DNA from: Laceyella sacchari
GTDB lineage: Bacteria; Bacillota; Bacilli; Thermoactinomycetales; Thermoactinomycetaceae
Reading direction: 5' to 3'
DNA length: 64,000 nt
NCBI RefSeq assembly: GCF_004343255.1
Contig: NZ_SMDD01000001.1
Location: forward strand, 372,001 to 436,000
The notes beneath the pieces are model-generated. The model was given only the letters and a program-made list of their open reading frames with translations, was not told the origin of the DNA and did not search any database. Numbering within the stretch: the first letter of the stretch is position 1; the number at the start of each line of letters is the position of its first letter. Positions 19,050 to 28,629 of this stretch are shown here, in pieces. The position numbers and the translations under genes are program-made.

Positions 19050-19066
19050 TATAACCTCAAGTTATA
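19050..19066. promoter_or_regulatory. Candidate LysR-type operator
   Basis: TATAAC-CTCAA-GTTATA is a perfect interrupted palindrome containing the T-N11-A signature of LysR-family sites. It lies between the divergent EamA and LysR genes, about 75 bases before the LysR start. Confidence 0.6.
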
Positions 19067-19140
19067 TCCCGTGTATAAGATAACCATGTCCAATCAAAAT
19101 GTTGTTGTCTTCACTTTTGCAAGGCAGGAGAGAGCGAATC

Positions 19141-20019
19141 GTGTTTACGTTGCGACAATTGCATGCCTTTGCCACCGTTGTGGAACAAGGGAGTTTGAAC
19201 AAAGCGGCCGATGCGTTATTCGTTTCCCAACCGGCTCTCACCAAACAGATGAGCCAATTGGAAGAACAGCTGCAATGCCGATTGTTAATCCGGAAAACGA
19301 CGGGAGTGGTCTTGACAGAAGCAGGCCGGCACTTATATAGCCGGGCGCGTGCCATTTTGGCGGAAGCTGAACAAATCGAGCGGGAAATGAGGCAGTTTGC
19401 CGAGGAGGCGCCGCTACGGATGGGAGGATTGCCCAGCCTGGTCAGCTATTTTCTCCCTTCGTTTATCCATGATCTCCACACCCGCGGCCAAACAGTGGAG
19501 ATGACCGTGGCGGATACCACCGACCAGCTGATTGCCAAATGGCGGGATGGAAGGTGTGATGTGGTGTTTGTGCAAGACTTTGCCGGCGGTTCGGGGATGT
19601 TGTCCCGGCGCCTGTTGGAAGAGCCTTACGTCGCCGTATTGCCTGTTTCGCATCCCTTGGCTCAGTTGCCGTCGCTTGCACCGCAAGAATTTTTGACGGA
19701 GCCGTTGGTGGTGTACAAAGAACCGTGCGACATGCGGGAATCATGGCTCAGGTGTTGCGAACGGTGGGGAATTCCGCCAAAGACGGTACTGGAGCTGGAT
19801 GCGAATGAGTCCATCCCCATGTATGTAGCGCGGGGCATTGGCATTTCGTTTGTGCCGCGGATGATGGCCGAGCATTTGCATATGCCCGCGTTGGTGACCA
19901 AACCTGTTCGAGATGCACAATTTTGCCGCTCCATTGACGTAGTGTATACCCCGGCATGGGAGCGGGTGATCCGGCAGTGGTGGGGTGCTCCCCAGCCAGC
20001 AGGACAATCAGGGGGTTAA
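19141..20019 (+). CDS. LysR-family transcriptional regulator
   Basis: A 292-residue LysR-type regulator: N-terminal helix-turn-helix (LRQLHAFATVVEQGSLNKAA followed by VSQPALTKQMSQLE) and a periplasmic-binding-fold effector domain from about residue 90. The GTG at 19141 with AGGAGAG upstream gives the standard MFTLRQLHAF opening. The divergent EamA transporter and the T-N11-A palindrome between them suggest it controls that transporter. The effector is unknown. Confidence 0.9.
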   Translation: MFTLRQLHAFATVVEQGSLNKAADALFVSQPALTKQMSQLEEQLQCRLLIRKTTGVVLTEAGRHLYSRARAILAEAEQIEREMRQFAEEAPLRMGGLPSLVSYFLPSFIHDLHTRGQTVEMTVADTTDQLIAKWRDGRCDVVFVQDFAGGSGMLSRRLLEEPYVAVLPVSHPLAQLPSLAPQEFLTEPLVVYKEPCDMRESWLRCCERWGIPPKTVLELDANESIPMYVARGIGISFVPRMMAEHLHMPALVTKPVRDAQFCRSIDVVYTPAWERVIRQWWGAPQPAGQSGG

Positions 20020-20027
20020 ATTTAAAA

Positions 20028-20058
20028 ACAAAAGCCCCTTCATCGGGGCCTTTTGTAT
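20028..20058. terminator. Terminator between the convergent LysR and FAD genes
   Basis: CAAAAGCCCC and GGGGCCTTTTG form a hairpin with one bulge, flanked by A and T tracts, located nine bases after the LysR stop. Confidence 0.8.
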
Positions 20059-20079
20059 ATGGGTCTAAAAAGCTTTATC

Positions 20080-21516
20080 TTACCCTAACTTGCTGGCGAT
20101 ATCGCGCGCGATCCAAACCCCGCACGCTCCAGCCTGGGCCAATCCTCGCGTGACGCCCGCTCCGTCTCCGCCCAAATACAAGCCGGCAATCTCCGACTCG
20201 AAATGGCGGTTTAGTTTGGGGCGGGCGGAGTAAAATTTTGCTTCGACTCCGTAGAAGAGAGTGTGTTCTGCGGCGATACCAGGGGTGACTTTATCCAAGG
20301 CTTCCAGCATTTCAATCAAACTTTTCATGGTGTTGTAGGGTAGGACCAGTCCCAAGTCGCCGGGCACCGCTTCCTTCAATGTCGGGGAGATAAACCCTTC
20401 TTTGATCCGTTTGGGAGTGGAGCGGCGCCCTTTTTTGATGTCACCATATTTTTGTACGATCACCCCGCCATTGGACAATTGGTTAGCCAATCGGGAAATG
20501 GCGTGGGCGTACTCGGTCGGTTGGTCGAATGGATCGGCAAACTGATGGGAGACCAACAGCGCGAAGTTGGTGTTGTTGCTGCCGAGTTCGGGGTTTTTGT
20601 AAGCATGTCCGTTGGCCAGCATGATCCCTGAATGGTTCTCAACCACTACGTGGCCGGACGGATTGGAGCAAAATGTGCGCACTCTGGTGCCGACAGAAGT
20701 GTTGAAGATAAATTTGCCCTCATACAGATGTTCGTTGATCTCTTCCATCACCAGGTTGGAGGTTTCCACCCGAACCCCGATATCCACTTGGTTGGCACTC
20801 ATTTTGATGCGCCGCTTCTTCAGCAGGTTGCCTAGCCAATGCGAGCCATCTCGTCCGGGGACGATCACCACCTTATCAGCGAGTAGGGTGGTGCCGTCCT
20901 TAAGCTCGACCCCGCACGCATGATGCACACCTTCGGCTTTCTCCGTCACCAGATCGGCCACTTCTGTTTGATAGCGCATCTCAATTTTATCTTGTAGGTA
21001 TTCATAGATGCTGGTCAAAATCTTGAGGTTTTGTTCCGTGCCCAAATGTCGTACTTGGGCGCGGAGCAATTTGAGTCCGGCAGAGTATGCGCGCTTTTCG
21101 ATCTCGCGCACCCGTTCAGTCAGAGGATCAGTCAGCACATCGCTGGCTCCGTGTTTCAGATTGATTTGATCCACATATTTAATCAACTCAACTACCGTTT
21201 CCGCATCCAGATAGTCCGTCATCCAGCCGCCGAATTCGCTGGTGATGTTGAACTTTCCGTCGGAGTAGGCCCCCGCACCGCCAAAGCCGTTGGTGATGGA
21301 GCAAGCCGGCACACAACCGGCGTAATCTTTTTTTCCAGCGGCGGGCGGACACTTCTGAATTTTTTTCTGCAAAATAGGGCAATTGCGACGGTGGATGTCG
21401 TGCCCTTTGTCAATCAGCAAGACCTTGGCTTCCGGGCACCGCAATGTCAACTCGTAGCAAGTGAAGATTCCGGCGGGCCCAGCACCCACAACAATCACAT
21501 CATAGCGGTTTTTCAT
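20080..21516 (-). CDS. FAD-dependent oxidoreductase (COG2509-like)
   Basis: A 478-residue flavoprotein dehydrogenase. It opens with the dinucleotide-binding motif VVGAGPAGIFTCYELT and ends with the second FAD signature LYLGGDGAGVTRGLAQAGACG. A cysteine-rich stretch follows the first domain (CPILQKKIQKC, GCVPAC), which may bind a metal or take part in redox chemistry. Related proteins are annotated as uncharacterised FAD-dependent dehydrogenases; the substrate is unknown. The ATG follows ACGGAGGCG. Single-gene unit. Confidence 0.85.
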   Translation of the reverse strand: MKNRYDVIVVGAGPAGIFTCYELTLRCPEAKVLLIDKGHDIHRRNCPILQKKIQKCPPAAGKKDYAGCVPACSITNGFGGAGAYSDGKFNITSEFGGWMTDYLDAETVVELIKYVDQINLKHGASDVLTDPLTERVREIEKRAYSAGLKLLRAQVRHLGTEQNLKILTSIYEYLQDKIEMRYQTEVADLVTEKAEGVHHACGVELKDGTTLLADKVVIVPGRDGSHWLGNLLKKRRIKMSANQVDIGVRVETSNLVMEEINEHLYEGKFIFNTSVGTRVRTFCSNPSGHVVVENHSGIMLANGHAYKNPELGSNNTNFALLVSHQFADPFDQPTEYAHAISRLANQLSNGGVIVQKYGDIKKGRRSTPKRIKEGFISPTLKEAVPGDLGLVLPYNTMKSLIEMLEALDKVTPGIAAEHTLFYGVEAKFYSARPKLNRHFESEIAGLYLGGDGAGVTRGLAQAGACGVWIARDIASKLG

Positions 21517-21840
21517 GCGAACGCCTCCGTGTTTGCCAGAATGGATGTCAAATGCGTTGCTCTCATGTCATCTTACCCAAAATGGGAGTCGCTTTATCAG
21601 ACTCATATCGAGAATCGTTGATTTTGACCGAATAAGCGTATGTCCTGGCTCTGTAACGGATGTGGGGAATGAATCTACCCCATGCATCATATCCATTTTG
21701 TGCTGTGAATGCGGAGAAACGGGTAATATAGTACTACAGTTGCATTTTAATCCAAATCATTAAAATGTATATCCATGAGTTTGTTATGACAATCAATACA
21801 AAATAAACATTATTTGAATTTGATTTTAAAGTCTAAATCA

Positions 21841-21868
21841 TTGATCTATTAAATTATAAATATATAAT
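21841..21868 (+). promoter_or_regulatory. Promoter of the desaturase gene
   Basis: TTGATC (21841-21846), a 16-base spacer and a perfect TATAAT (21863-21868) sit in a very AT-rich stretch 30 bases upstream of the start. The remaining part of the 380-base gap (21,517-21,840) shows no gene. Confidence 0.55.
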
Positions 21869-21897
21869 ATATTTAAAGGTTGAAGGAGATGATAACA

Positions 21898-22893
21898 ATG
21901 AGGTCTATAAAGCTAGCTCACGACCAAGAAGATTTAGCTATCAAAAGAGTGCAGTTTCCCAAAGAAATTCGAACACGGATTCAAAAACTTCAAGAGAGAA
22001 ACAATTGGTACAATTTTTTTGCGTTGGCTTATGATTGGGGCCTCATTGCCCTTTCTATCATCATGTATAAGCTTTTCCCCTCGGTTTGGGTCTACTTCTT
22101 GTCCATCCTCATCATTGGTAGCAGAATGAGGGCGTTTGATAACTTAATGCATGAGGCAAGCCATGCCCTGCTGTTTAAAAACCGCGTACTTAACCGTTGG
22201 ATCGGTTCGTTGTTTGCCGCTTATCCCGTATTCACTTCTTACAGCACTTATTGCAAGTCCCATTTCTCTCATCACAAGTATTTATGGGATACCGAGAAAG
22301 ACCCTGACACTAAGCGCTATGAGCTAGTTGGTTTGGACAAGCCCCAAGAAGACCCATGGAAGTTTTTGTTTGCCCATGTCGTCAAACCTATTTTTTTGCT
22401 TCATGTGCCCAAATACATATATGGGACAATTTGTGTGAACCTCTTTTCCAAAGATGAGAGCTTGACGGAAAAATGGAGTCGCTTTCTCTACTGGATTGTA
22501 ATCATAGGAAGCTCCATTCTGTTTGACTTTTGGATGGACTTGATTTTATTCTGGTTTGTCCCCCTGTTAACAACCTTTCAGGTGCTTCGGTATTGGGCGG
22601 AAATGGCGGAACATTCCGGTTTAAAAAGCACAAATTTACTCTTATCCAGCAGAAATACGTTTGGTAACCCCATTGAACGATTTCTCATTCATCCGCATCA
22701 TGACAATTATCATCTGGTGCATCATTTGTTTCCTGCCGTTCCCCACTACAATTTGAGGAAGGCGCATTTGATTTTAATGGAATTGCCTGAATACAGGGAA
22801 GCGCACCATTGTTCAGGATACTTCAAGTCATTGCTGCCGGGGGTGCGTTCCGTCATTGAAGACATCGGGGGCCGCTTTGCAAAATTGAATTAA
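21898..22893 (+). CDS. Membrane fatty-acid-desaturase-family protein
   Basis: A 331-residue integral-membrane di-iron desaturase. All three histidine boxes are visible: HEASH near residue 85, HFSHHKY, and the C-terminal HLVHH with nearby HPHHDNYH. Hydrophobic helices flank them. The family includes lipid desaturases but also enzymes acting on amino-acid-like molecules, such as the dihydrorhizobitoxine desaturase RtxC, and the AEMAEHSG segment is compatible with that group. The genes downstream encode a B3/4-domain protein and a LysE exporter, so an amino-acid-type substrate is possible but not shown. The ATG at 21898 lies nine bases after GGAG. Confidence 0.85.
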   Translation: MRSIKLAHDQEDLAIKRVQFPKEIRTRIQKLQERNNWYNFFALAYDWGLIALSIIMYKLFPSVWVYFLSILIIGSRMRAFDNLMHEASHALLFKNRVLNRWIGSLFAAYPVFTSYSTYCKSHFSHHKYLWDTEKDPDTKRYELVGLDKPQEDPWKFLFAHVVKPIFLLHVPKYIYGTICVNLFSKDESLTEKWSRFLYWIVIIGSSILFDFWMDLILFWFVPLLTTFQVLRYWAEMAEHSGLKSTNLLLSSRNTFGNPIERFLIHPHHDNYHLVHHLFPAVPHYNLRKAHLILMELPEYREAHHCSGYFKSLLPGVRSVIEDIGGRFAKLN

Positions 22894-23025
22894 GCAACCT
22901 TGCACCAAATAACCGATGGCCCCAAATCCGAATGTTCCCATGCGTTTCGCTCATTGTTGGCCCTCATGGGGACAAGGGTTTCCGGCCATCAATCATACTC
23001 TTATGAAAGATGGAGTTGAACCGCA

Positions 23026-23760
23026 ATGAAGTCCTTTCATGTATCATTGGATGAAAAAATAGTCCAGCGCTATCCCGACGCCAATGTTCATTTTATGCTG
23101 GCATCCAACCTGCATCGCGTGAACCACGAATTGATTCGAGATTATCTCGCCACGGTGGAAACTCGCATCGACCACGACCGGGCTAAGGAAGTGAGTACGG
23201 GTTGGCGGGCCGTTTATCAATCTATGGGCATCAAACCCAGCAAATATCTGTGTTCGTTTGAAAGCCTTTATAAACGGGCGGTGAAACAAAAGCCGGTCTT
23301 TGGGATCCATCCGGTGGTGGATGCGTACAATGCCATTTCCTTGTCCTATCAACTATGCATGGGCGCGTATGATTTGGATACGGTGCGGGATGAAATCATC
23401 CTGCGGTTGAGCGCGGGGGGTGAGTTGTTTTATGGCATCGGCATGCAGACTCCTCTCACACTGGATGCGGATGCCGTGGTGTATGCCGACAAAAAGCGCA
23501 TCCTCTGCGCTTATTGGAATCATCGCGATGCAGAAGCGACCAAGATAACCGAGGCGACCCGCACCGCTATCTTCTTTGCGGATGGGGCAAAAGCCGAGGA
23601 TCGATCCCGAGCCACCCTGGCCCTGCGCCAATTGGCGGACCTACTCGGCTCCGGTGTGATCTGCTCTTCGCTGTATTCACTGGACCAACACAAACCATCG
23701 GCCAGCCTAATGCTTCCATTAGATGAATGTGAAGAAACAGGTTCAACCTGTTCTTTTTAA
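23026..23760 (+). CDS. B3/4-domain protein (PheRS beta-chain editing-domain relative)
   Basis: A 244-residue protein whose core is the B3/4 domain found in the editing module of phenylalanyl-tRNA synthetase beta chains. Typical features are GWRAVYQSMGIKPSKYLCSFESL, HPVVDAYNAISL and the later glycine-rich strand. Stand-alone B3/4 proteins are thought to hydrolyse misacylated tRNA or bind amino-acid-like ligands, without direct proof here. The ATG follows GGAGTTGA. It is 22 bases from the LysE gene, so the two are probably cotranscribed. Confidence 0.85.
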   Translation: MKSFHVSLDEKIVQRYPDANVHFMLASNLHRVNHELIRDYLATVETRIDHDRAKEVSTGWRAVYQSMGIKPSKYLCSFESLYKRAVKQKPVFGIHPVVDAYNAISLSYQLCMGAYDLDTVRDEIILRLSAGGELFYGIGMQTPLTLDADAVVYADKKRILCAYWNHRDAEATKITEATRTAIFFADGAKAEDRSRATLALRQLADLLGSGVICSSLYSLDQHKPSASLMLPLDECEETGSTCSF

Positions 23761-23782
23761 ATTAACTGGAGGGTTTTCACCT

Positions 23783-24400
23783 ATGATTCAAGCATTGATC
23801 CATGGCATGATTCTCGCGTTCGGCCTTATTTTGCCGTTGGGCGCGCAAAACGTGTTCGTATTTAACCAAGGCGCAACCCAACCCCGCTTCTTCCGGGCCT
23901 TGCCAGTCATCCTCACCGCATCGATTTGTGATACGTTGCTCATTTCTTTGGCGGTGTTGGGCGTTTCTGTCATCATTCTCACCATCGAATGGCTCCAACT
24001 CATTTTATTCTCGGTGGGGATCCTGTTCCTGCTCTATATGGGTTGGACCGTATGGAAGTCTAAACCCAATCCAGTCGGGGGCCAAGCGGAACGGATGTCC
24101 ACCAAGCAACAAATCTCCTTTGCCGCTTCCGTTTCCTTGTTGAATCCCCATGCGATCCTTGATACGATCGGGGTCATTGGAACCAGTTCCATCCAATATG
24201 AGGGTATGGAGAAATGGGTGTTTAGCCTCGCCTGTGTAGCCGTTTCATGGATATGGTTTTTTGGACTGGCCCTGTGTGGGAAACTGGTTGGACAGTTGGA
24301 TTCATCCGGCAGGGTCTTGGGCGTCATCAACAAAATCTCCGCCCTGATCATCTGGGGTGTGGCGGTCTACTTAATCGCCAATCTCATAAGCGGAACATAA
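23783..24400 (+). CDS. LysE/ArgO-family amino-acid exporter
   Basis: A 205-residue membrane protein with six predicted helices and the LysE-family opening IQALIHGMILAFGLILPLGAQNVFVFNQG; the later SLLNPHAILDT motif also fits. Relatives export lysine, arginine or other amino acids. The ATG at 23783 follows TGGAGGG and avoids extending into the upstream gene. With the B3/4 gene it forms a pair that could protect against a non-standard amino acid: one clearing misacylated tRNA, the other exporting the compound. That link is inference. Confidence 0.88.
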   Translation: MIQALIHGMILAFGLILPLGAQNVFVFNQGATQPRFFRALPVILTASICDTLLISLAVLGVSVIILTIEWLQLILFSVGILFLLYMGWTVWKSKPNPVGGQAERMSTKQQISFAASVSLLNPHAILDTIGVIGTSSIQYEGMEKWVFSLACVAVSWIWFFGLALCGKLVGQLDSSGRVLGVINKISALIIWGVAVYLIANLISGT

Positions 24401-24434
24401 AAAAATAATTGTTATTCACCGTCTTTCAGTCCAG

Positions 24435-24468
24435 CAAACGCGCCAACGATGATGTTGGCGCTTTGTTC
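24435..24468 (+). terminator. Intrinsic terminator of the LysE gene
   Basis: GCGCCAAC (24440-24447) and GTTGGCGC (24454-24461), with flanking CAAA/TTTG pairing and a short T run. Confidence 0.7.
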
Positions 24469-24507
24469 AAGTATCATTCCGTGTAATCTTGCTGCAGGTC
24501 GGGGCCA

Positions 24508-25107
24508 CTACGGACAGCTGAGCAACATCTGGCGTGCAAGTTGAGGTTTGGTATAAAATTCTGTATGATTTGGTACCCCAGTTTTTTCACAACGTTGTGG
24601 ATCTTCTATCCAAGCTTTAGGAAGATAGAGACTACGGTCAATCAAGGTGGCTCCTTTTGGACTGGCATAACTTAAGCATACTCCCATTTGACAATTTTCA
24701 ATCCGACCAGCGGTTCCGCTATATTGACGTTGAACTCCTACAGACTTCTGACCTTTTTTAAGAAAACCCGTTTCGTCTATTACTACAACCGCCTCAGGAT
24801 GAGATAAATGTTCTTACATATATTGTTGCAAGTCATCGCGAACGGCTTCAGCGTCCCATCGCGCTCTTCCCAGCAAATGCTGAATGCCGTATGGAGTCGA
24901 GACACCCGTATACTCAGCTAATTGCCAACCGTTTTTTCGTTCAACAGAACTCAGCAATCCCAATAGATAAGCGCGACAACGTTGCCGCTCTTCCACACGT
25001 GGAAACTGTTTACCAATCCGGTTGGCTAATGCTTCAAATTCAGCAGACCAGTTCAAAGCATCTATTCCATTATGTTCAACAAGTTGTTCATCCATTTGAA
25101 AGTCCAT
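24508..25107 (-). pseudogene. Decayed IS701-family transposase
   Basis: The N-terminal 97 codons match IS701-type transposases (RCRAYLLGLLSSVERKNGWQ, then QHLLGRARWDAEAVRDDL). A TAA stop follows QQYM, but the same frame continues with [27 protein letters not shown] and KPQLARQML, the catalytic DDE-domain start, before homology ends near 24,524. So the gene has an in-frame nonsense mutation and lacks the C-terminal half with the remaining catalytic residues. TAGTTGTA and TACAACTA inverted copies at 25,123-25,180 may be the remnant of the element's end. Not functional. Confidence 0.88.
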
Positions 25108-25313
25108 AAAAAATCCTCATCAGCTAGTTGTAGTGAATTCATTATCTTTATATTATACTAAGTTCAAAAAATTACAACTATAGTACTAGAAGGAAGCGTA
25201 TGGGTTTTAGCGAACTTGTTGTGAAAACCTTGATTTGTAGATCGAAACCGGGGAGCGTCTGGAAAAGTGGGTTGAGAAAAGATGCGCCCCGGCAAATACA
25301 GGCGGTGGATAGG

Positions 25314-27647
25314 ATGTCCATAGGCAAAGAGGAATGGCAATTGGAAGAACGGCGTTTACAACATGTGCTCACAGAAATGAATGAGGCGATCTCCGAGCTG
25401 AGCAAGCAGCTATCTACCCAAGGTGAAGATTTGCGCGTCTGGCGTGGGGAATTTTGGGAAGATGTGACCGTAAACATGGCCACTGCGGAGGACGCCTTGG
25501 AAACGGTGGCGAGTATCACCCAGCAAGCGCGGGTGATGTCTGAACAAGAACGAAGACAAGAGCGGGATCGCCGCCGCTTTCATGTGCTGAAGCGCATGGT
25601 GAAATCGCCGTATTTTGGCCGGGTGGATTTCACCGAAGCGGGAGAAACCGACACGGAAGAGATTTACATCGGCATCGCTTCGTATTTTGATGAAAAGACG
25701 GATGCCCATTTGGTTTACGATTGGCGTGCCCCGATTGCTAACATGTATTATGACGGGATGCCAGGGCCGGTTGAATATGAGACGCCGATGGGGACGGTTC
25801 AGGGAACCATGCACTTAAAACGGCAATACCTGATTAAAGATGGCAAGCTGTTATCGGCATTTGACATGGGCGCAGTGATCGGCGATACCATTCTCAAAGA
25901 AGTGTTGGGTCAACGCTCCGACACACAGATGAAAAATATCGTCGCGACGATCCAGGCGGAGCAGAACCGCATCATTCGCGACGACCGCAGCAAGGCGGTG
26001 TTTGTGCAAGGGGCTGCGGGAAGCGGCAAAACATCGGTCGCCCTGCAACGGATCGCTTATTTGCTCTATAAGCACCGCTCTTGGCTGTCCCACTCGCAAG
26101 TGCTTCTGTTTTCGCCCAATCCGGTCTTTATGAGCTATGTCTCCAATGTTTTGCCGGAGTTGGGTGAAGAAAATATCAAGCAGACGACGTTTCAAAAGTA
26201 TGCGGAACACCGGTTGGGAAATGCGTTTCGCATCGAAGACGCATTTGACCAGCTGGAACATGTGCTCACCCATGAATCTGATCCAGCGCTACCCGCCCGC
26301 ATGAGTGGGATTCGGTATAAGTCTTCTATTTGCTTTTTCCACTTGTTGCAAGGGTACAAACAATGGTTGGAGCAAGACGGTATGCAATTTCGGGATATCA
26401 TGCTAAACGGCCGGGTGCTGGTTTCCCGTGAACAGATGGAAGAGCGATTTTACACACATGCCCCCGATGCCAAATTAGCCAGCCGGGTGCAGATGATGCG
26501 CGCCTGGTTGTTAGATGAATTGGAGCGGCTGGCGGAACAATGCATCTGGGACGATTGGGTAGGAGAGGAAGTCGAATTCCTCGAAAAGGAAGATTATTAT
26601 CGGGCGTACAAGTCCAGCATCTGGGGCGATGCTGATCCGGGAGAGCACCACAAAGCAGAGTCGACTTTGCGCAAGAAAGTGGTTCGTCAGCGGTTCGCGC
26701 CGCTTCGCAAACAGGTAAAGCAGCTCGCGTTTGTTGATGTATATGGCGTGTATCAACAGCTCTTTGTAGAAGGCATGGTGGAGCGGTCTGCGAAAAGGGA
26801 GGACATCCCTACGGATTGGCCGGAAATTTGCGCTTATACGCGACGCTTTTTTCAAGAAGGCACCATTCCCTATGAGGATATTACGCCTCTTTTGTATTTG
26901 CAGGAATTGATTCACGGCGTCCGCCGGTATATGGATATCCGGTATGTGCTGATCGATGAGGCGCAAGATTATTCGCCGTTCCAATTGCAAGTGATGCGGA
27001 CTCTGTTTCCGATGGCCAAGCTGACGGTCTTGGGGGATTGGAACCAAGCCATCTTGCCGCACCAAACGCGTCAATCAGGTTTGGAGCAGATGACAAGCTT
27101 ATTTGCTGAAGGAGAAGCCCAGCAATACGAGATGAACCGTAGTTATCGATCCACTTCGCAAATCGTCGCGTTTACCCGTGAATTGCTGACTGATGCTAAA
27201 CCCGTGACGCCGTTTAATCGGGAAGGGCCGTTGCCAGTGGTGCGGAAGTTGGCAGCACCGGAGGATTTAGCGCGCAAACTGCATGAAGATATCGCAGCCA
27301 TCCGAGCTGAGGGATATGAATCGCTGGCCGTCATTTGCAAAAGCCATCAAGAATGCGTGCAAACGTATGCGAGGCTGCAAGGGCATGTGCCGATCACTTT
27401 GGTTGATAAAGAAGACCAGGAGTTGGCATCCGGCGTGGTGATCCTTCCGGTGTACCTGGCCAAAGGCATTGAATTTGACGCGGTGGTGATTTACAACTTT
27501 TCGCAGGAGAATTACAGCAGAGAAAGCGACCGGAAACGTTTGTACACGGCTTGCACACGGGCCATGCACCGGCTATTCCTCTATGTGCAGGGAGAAGTTT
27601 CCCCGTTTTTGGCCCAAGTGGACCCAAACAAATTTACCTGGATGTGA
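25314..27647 (+). CDS. helD: RNA polymerase recycling motor HelD
   Basis: A 777-residue UvrD-like SF1 ATPase, the same length as B. subtilis HelD (774). It shows an N-terminal coiled-coil arm, the HelD signature YDWRAPIANMYYDG, Walker A GAAGSGKT (residues 233-240), the helicase motif VLIDEAQDYSPFQ, GDWNQAILP, MNRSYRST, GIEFDAVVIYN and the closing YTACTRAM. HelD removes nucleic acid from stalled RNA polymerase and releases it for reuse. An earlier ATG at 25200 has an AAGGAAG site but would add 38 residues unlike the family, so 25314 is preferred. The decayed transposase lies just upstream. Confidence 0.93.
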   Translation: MSIGKEEWQLEERRLQHVLTEMNEAISELSKQLSTQGEDLRVWRGEFWEDVTVNMATAEDALETVASITQQARVMSEQERRQERDRRRFHVLKRMVKSPYFGRVDFTEAGETDTEEIYIGIASYFDEKTDAHLVYDWRAPIANMYYDGMPGPVEYETPMGTVQGTMHLKRQYLIKDGKLLSAFDMGAVIGDTILKEVLGQRSDTQMKNIVATIQAEQNRIIRDDRSKAVFVQGAAGSGKTSVALQRIAYLLYKHRSWLSHSQVLLFSPNPVFMSYVSNVLPELGEENIKQTTFQKYAEHRLGNAFRIEDAFDQLEHVLTHESDPALPARMSGIRYKSSICFFHLLQGYKQWLEQDGMQFRDIMLNGRVLVSREQMEERFYTHAPDAKLASRVQMMRAWLLDELERLAEQCIWDDWVGEEVEFLEKEDYYRAYKSSIWGDADPGEHHKAESTLRKKVVRQRFAPLRKQVKQLAFVDVYGVYQQLFVEGMVERSAKREDIPTDWPEICAYTRRFFQEGTIPYEDITPLLYLQELIHGVRRYMDIRYVLIDEAQDYSPFQLQVMRTLFPMAKLTVLGDWNQAILPHQTRQSGLEQMTSLFAEGEAQQYEMNRSYRSTSQIVAFTRELLTDAKPVTPFNREGPLPVVRKLAAPEDLARKLHEDIAAIRAEGYESLAVICKSHQECVQTYARLQGHVPITLVDKEDQELASGVVILPVYLAKGIEFDAVVIYNFSQENYSRESDRKRLYTACTRAMHRLFLYVQGEVSPFLAQVDPNKFTWM

Positions 27648-27650
27648 AAC

Positions 27651-27684
27651 AAACGGATAGTGGCGAAGAAGCCGCTATCCGTTT
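27651..27684. terminator. Bidirectional terminator overlapping the DinB stop codon
   Basis: AAACGGATAGTGGC (27651-27664) pairs with GCCGCTATCCGTTT (27671-27684) through one G-T pair, with A and T flanks. The right arm includes the stop codon of the convergent DinB-family gene. Confidence 0.8.
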
Positions 27685-28190
27685 GTTGCTTTGGCATGCA
27701 GATAATAAATATAGTCCATCGAGGTGAATGGATGCCCCAATTGTTGCAACATGGTCATGATGTTGCCACGGTGATAGGTGTCATGATTGACAGTATGTTG
27801 CACCAATTCATAGAGTGGGGTTTCCATTCTCCCGATATGAGCATGTTCAAGCACGATGGATTGAGTCAGATCGCCTTGACGTTCAAAAAATGCGCGATAC
27901 TGCTGGCTCAACGCCACAAACATCGTTTCCAGCTCAGCCATGCCAGCCGCTTCAGCCTGCTCTTGAAAAGTTTCCCCCATCGCCAGTACTGCCATCATAT
28001 CGCCGCCAGACATGATGTTAAACCAAATCTGATCCACCGCATACATGTGTGCCAACACCTTTGACAGCGAAGAGAATCCCGTTTCAAACTCCCGGCGATA
28101 GAGATCGGCGGGCAACTCTTTCAAACGTTCAAACATCTTTGCATTAGCCCAGGTATGATAATCGTAGAGCTGTCGTGTGTTTTCATTCAT
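27675..28190 (-). CDS. DinB-superfamily protein (putative metal-dependent thiol transferase)
   Basis: A 171-residue four-helix DinB/YfiT-like protein. The three metal-binding histidines of the family are visible: YDYHTWAN, LAHMYAVDQIW and VNHDTYHRGNI. Family members include bacillithiol- or mycothiol-dependent transferases and DNA-damage-inducible proteins; which one this is cannot be said. The ATG lies about ten bases after AAAGGAG. Downstream (28,191-28,712) is a 520-base gap without a recognisable gene, holding only a short ACAAAA/TTTTGT inverted repeat near 28,505. Confidence 0.85.
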   Translation of the reverse strand: MNENTRQLYDYHTWANAKMFERLKELPADLYRREFETGFSSLSKVLAHMYAVDQIWFNIMSGGDMMAVLAMGETFQEQAEAAGMAELETMFVALSQQYRAFFERQGDLTQSIVLEHAHIGRMETPLYELVQHTVNHDTYHRGNIMTMLQQLGHPFTSMDYIYYLHAKATNG

Positions 28191-28629
28191 AAAAGATCTG
28201 GCTCCTTTGTGCCGTTTTTAAATGTTGGTGTCTTCTCATCGTGCAGGTTGTAAGAGATGAGCCGCCCCGCCTGCTTAAGGGTCCGCAGGCCAACGCCGTA
28301 TTCCATTCTCTTCACTTCTAGGGAAAAAGGAGGTTCCGCCGATGGCCGTCTGCACATATGGACTATTCTTCTTTAGGTTTATAAAAACCTTTCTCATGTT
28401 CCACTATCTTTTGATAGCGGGTTGGTTAAATAACGATTCGCGTGTTTGAATGTCATGAATGAGGTGGTTTAATGGGTGTTATGCAAGATTATATTTATCA
28501 ACGTAACAAAATGTGCGTTTTGTAACCTATATTTCGTTGGTTTTTGTAAGAAATTATCCGTCGAGCATGAAATGTCCTCTTTTTGGGTGTGTGCATTGTA
28601 AATAGGTGGGGTTGGATCATGTTATATAC

